In this document: piece after piece, positions 62,587 to 64,000 of the stretch | How positions within the stretch are numbered: the first letter of the stretch is position 1 | How the letters are laid out: the number at the start of each line of letters is the position of its first letter | NCBI GenBank assembly: GCA_016297895.1 | Contig: JAEDFS010000006.1 | Location: 1-64,000, forward strand | DNA from: Marvinbryantia sp. | GTDB taxonomy: Bacteria > Bacillota > Clostridia > Lachnospirales > Lachnospiraceae | DNA length: 64,000 bases | Direction of reading: 5' to 3' | Position numbers and translations under genes: made by a program | Notes under the pieces: model-generated | Told to the model about the DNA's origin: nothing | What the model saw: only the letters and a program-made list of their open reading frames with translations | Database searches by the model: none

Positions 62587-62874
62587 TTATTCTCGATTTC
62601 CCTTACTCTCAATCCATCCCCAGATTCTGTACATGAATGCTCCCCAGATGAGAAATAGCAGAATAAGTACCCACATGGGGACAGGTGAGGAATACCAGGC
62701 ACCGTCCGTATATTTCGAAAATTCCGGAATATCCGCATAGTAATATGCTCCCGCTCCAAAATCCAGGCTTTCTATCAGCCCCAATCCGTTTCCCATTATG
62801 TAAAGTACCGCAATGATGGTAACTGCCAGAACGCACCCGTTTACCAACTGAAAAACTCTGTTTTTTTTCTTCAT
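62587..62874 (-). CDS. Small membrane protein next to the YeiH-type exporter
   Basis: About 95 residues from ATG 62874 (MKKKNRVFQLVNGCVLAVTI). Two membrane helices (about 12-32 and 68-88) separated by a periplasmic-side loop rich in Tyr (GAGAYYYADIPEFSKYTDG). It starts some 20 bases after the YeiH-type gene on the same strand, so it is probably co-transcribed; a role with that exporter is a guess. No family recognised. Confidence 0.65.
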   Translation of the reverse strand: MKKKNRVFQLVNGCVLAVTIIAVLYIMGNGLGLIESLDFGAGAYYYADIPEFSKYTDGAWYSSPVPMWVLILLFLIWGAFMYRIWGWIESKGNRE

Positions 62875-62895
62875 ATGATTCACACCACTTTCCTG

Positions 62896-64000
62896 TTACA
62901 GTGCAAGCTGAGGAAGAGGGAAGAATTTTCCGCTCAGTAATAAATATACAGCTGCAAAAGTCAGAATAATGTTAAACACCTGCCCAACCACATAAAGAGT
63001 CAATGGTTTTCCTCCCTGAAACTGTTCTTTCAGTTCACGGAAATTTGTATCAAGTCCAATACTGGTGAAGGCAAGTACAAATGCCCAGTTCTTGTACTGA
63101 TCAAGAACTTTATTGATTGATGAAACAGTTTCTTTTCCTACAGTCGGAAGGACTATAAAAGATGCCACTAAAGACGCAGCAAAAAAGCCAAGGATAAATT
63201 TAGGAAGTCTGTACCAGATTTCAGAGGCACCTATTTTTCTGCTTCCTTCTTTTCCATTATTCTCTACCTTTGTTGCAAAAAAGACTGCAACTGCAAATGC
63301 AATAAAGCCAATTAAAATATTCTGAATGGACTTCACCAGAACAGCCACTGTCTGTGCTGTTTCTCCAAGAGCCGTTCCGGCTACTGTTACTGCTCCGGTT
63401 GAATCAACCGTACCTCCTATCAGCGCTCCTCCCATTACTTCACCAAGTCCTGTCATACGTATGATTACCGGTTCAAACACCATCATAAGTACCGTAAAAA
63501 TAATAGAGATTGAAACAGCCAGAGAAAGATCATTTTTCTTAGCCTTGCTTGCCGCACCTACTGCGATTGCTGCTGAAGTACCGCAAACAGATGTTGCAGT
63601 TGCTACCGTAATAACAAATGGTTTATTGTCTATTTTTAATACTCTGGTTCCGAACCACCACATAAAGAGTATTACAATCGGTGTCACGATCCATGCGATT
63701 CCAAGCCCATAGAGTCCAAAATTAACGATATTAGAAAACAATACAGAAAATCCCATAATCACCAGTCCGGCTTTAATATAAAACTCTGTTTGAACTGCAG
63801 GTTTCAGCCACTGGGGAACACCGACTGTATTGGATACCAGAAGACCAATCAGAATCGCAAAAAAGGCCCACTCCAGATAACGGTTCAATGTGTATTCTGC
63901 GCTGATAAATCTGACAATAATCGCCAAAACAAATAATCCGGCAAAGGCAGGAAGATATTTTTTAACAGATATCCCCTTCAGGTGATTTCCAACCGTAAAC
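62896..64000 (-). CDS. YeiH-family putative sulfate/anion exporter (partial)
   Basis: The reading frame continues to the right edge without a start (FTVGNHLKGISVKKYLPAFAG lies upstream in frame, given here in part), so the 5' end is outside the window. About ten membrane helices; FVITVATATSVCGTSAAIAV and FAFTSIGLDTNFRELKEQ-like segment (AFTSIGLDTNFRELKEQ) are the PF03601 signature. Members such as YeiH and SafE1-like proteins are thought to export anions like sulfite. Followed by a small membrane protein gene. Confidence 0.85.
   Translation of the reverse strand, partial: FTVGNHLKGISVKKYLPAFAGLFVLAIIVRFISAEYTLNRYLEWAFFAILIGLLVSNTVGVPQWLKPAVQTEFYIKAGLVIMGFSVLFSNIVNFGLYGLGIAWIVTPIVILFMWWFGTRVLKIDNKPFVITVATATSVCGTSAAIAVGAASKAKKNDLSLAVSISIIFTVLMMVFEPVIIRMTGLGEVMGGALIGGTVDSTGAVTVAGTALGETAQTVAVLVKSIQNILIGFIAFAVAVFFATKVENNGKEGSRKIGASEIWYRLPKFILGFFAASLVASFIVLPTVGKETVSSINKVLDQYKNWAFVLAFTSIGLDTNFRELKEQFQGGKPLTLYVVGQVFNIILTFAAVYLLLSGKFFPLPQLAL

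Noticed and set aside
1..64000. CRISPR arrays, tRNA and rRNA genes
   Set aside because: No regularly spaced repeats of CRISPR type and no tRNA or rRNA sequence was recognised by eye; the Cas4-like gene is not beside cas genes.

Overview
The window looks like chromosome of a gut-type Lachnospiraceae bacterium (Clostridia, Bacillota). This rests on gene content (two KdpDE-like systems, PPK1, MATE, DUF1622, a rubredoxin, an LPXTG/sortase remnant, compact genes with AGGAGG ribosome sites), not on a database match. Two parts differ in character: an accessory island (about 1-24,700) and ordinary chromosome (about 24,700-64,000) containing several decayed loci.

Island, left part (1-7,930): pieces of a prophage. 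A tape-measure gene is fused out of frame, at about 130-143, to the C-terminal coding part of a siderophore-binding protein. A tail module (two-part tail chaperone with a -1 slippery site, major tail protein, joining protein) is interrupted by a self-contained cassette of three membrane-anchored alpha/beta hydrolases with a divergent TetR regulator. At about 6,590 the tail module abuts a 5'-truncated phage DNA polymerase. These joins are either deletions in a decaying prophage or assembly chimeras.

Island, right part (7,930-24,700): one tightly packed eight-gene leftward transcription unit. It starts with an ISL3-transposase-like protein that appears to have lost its catalytic triad, continues with hsdM, hsdS and hsdR (Type I restriction-modification), then DUF6361, a phospholipase-D-type nuclease, a large SNF2/DEAD-like helicase, and a Cas4-like nuclease interrupted by an in-frame amber codon. 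This composite defence operon is the strongest candidate for an undescribed system. Upstream lie a structured RNA leader with a 33-codon leader ORF, a sigma-like regulator typical of integrative elements, and a SymE-family gene. The island ends at the 3' end of an rlmD-type rRNA methyltransferase, a plausible integration site.

Chromosome: MATE exporter; a polyprenyl-sugar type locus (GT2, ATP-grasp, two small EamA/SMR subunits); an atpBEF-(HA)-GDC operon in which delta and alpha are fused in one polypeptide; a divergent LysR gene; a NEW3-domain protein with an ABC exporter; a structured repeat; rubredoxin; HAD, EamA, aldo-keto reductase, SDR, GNAT, CDF and polyphosphate kinase genes; a methyltransferase remnant; two tandem KdpDE-like systems without kdpFABC, with a helically phased operator array between them; an XRE/putative toxin pair; CorA; sortase with a truncated LPXTG protein; duplicated Pho-box/terminator repeats; remnants of a LacI-type gene and of a P1B ATPase; an acyltransferase; and a YeiH-type exporter running off the right edge. 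All assignments come from reading the sequence; no searches were run.
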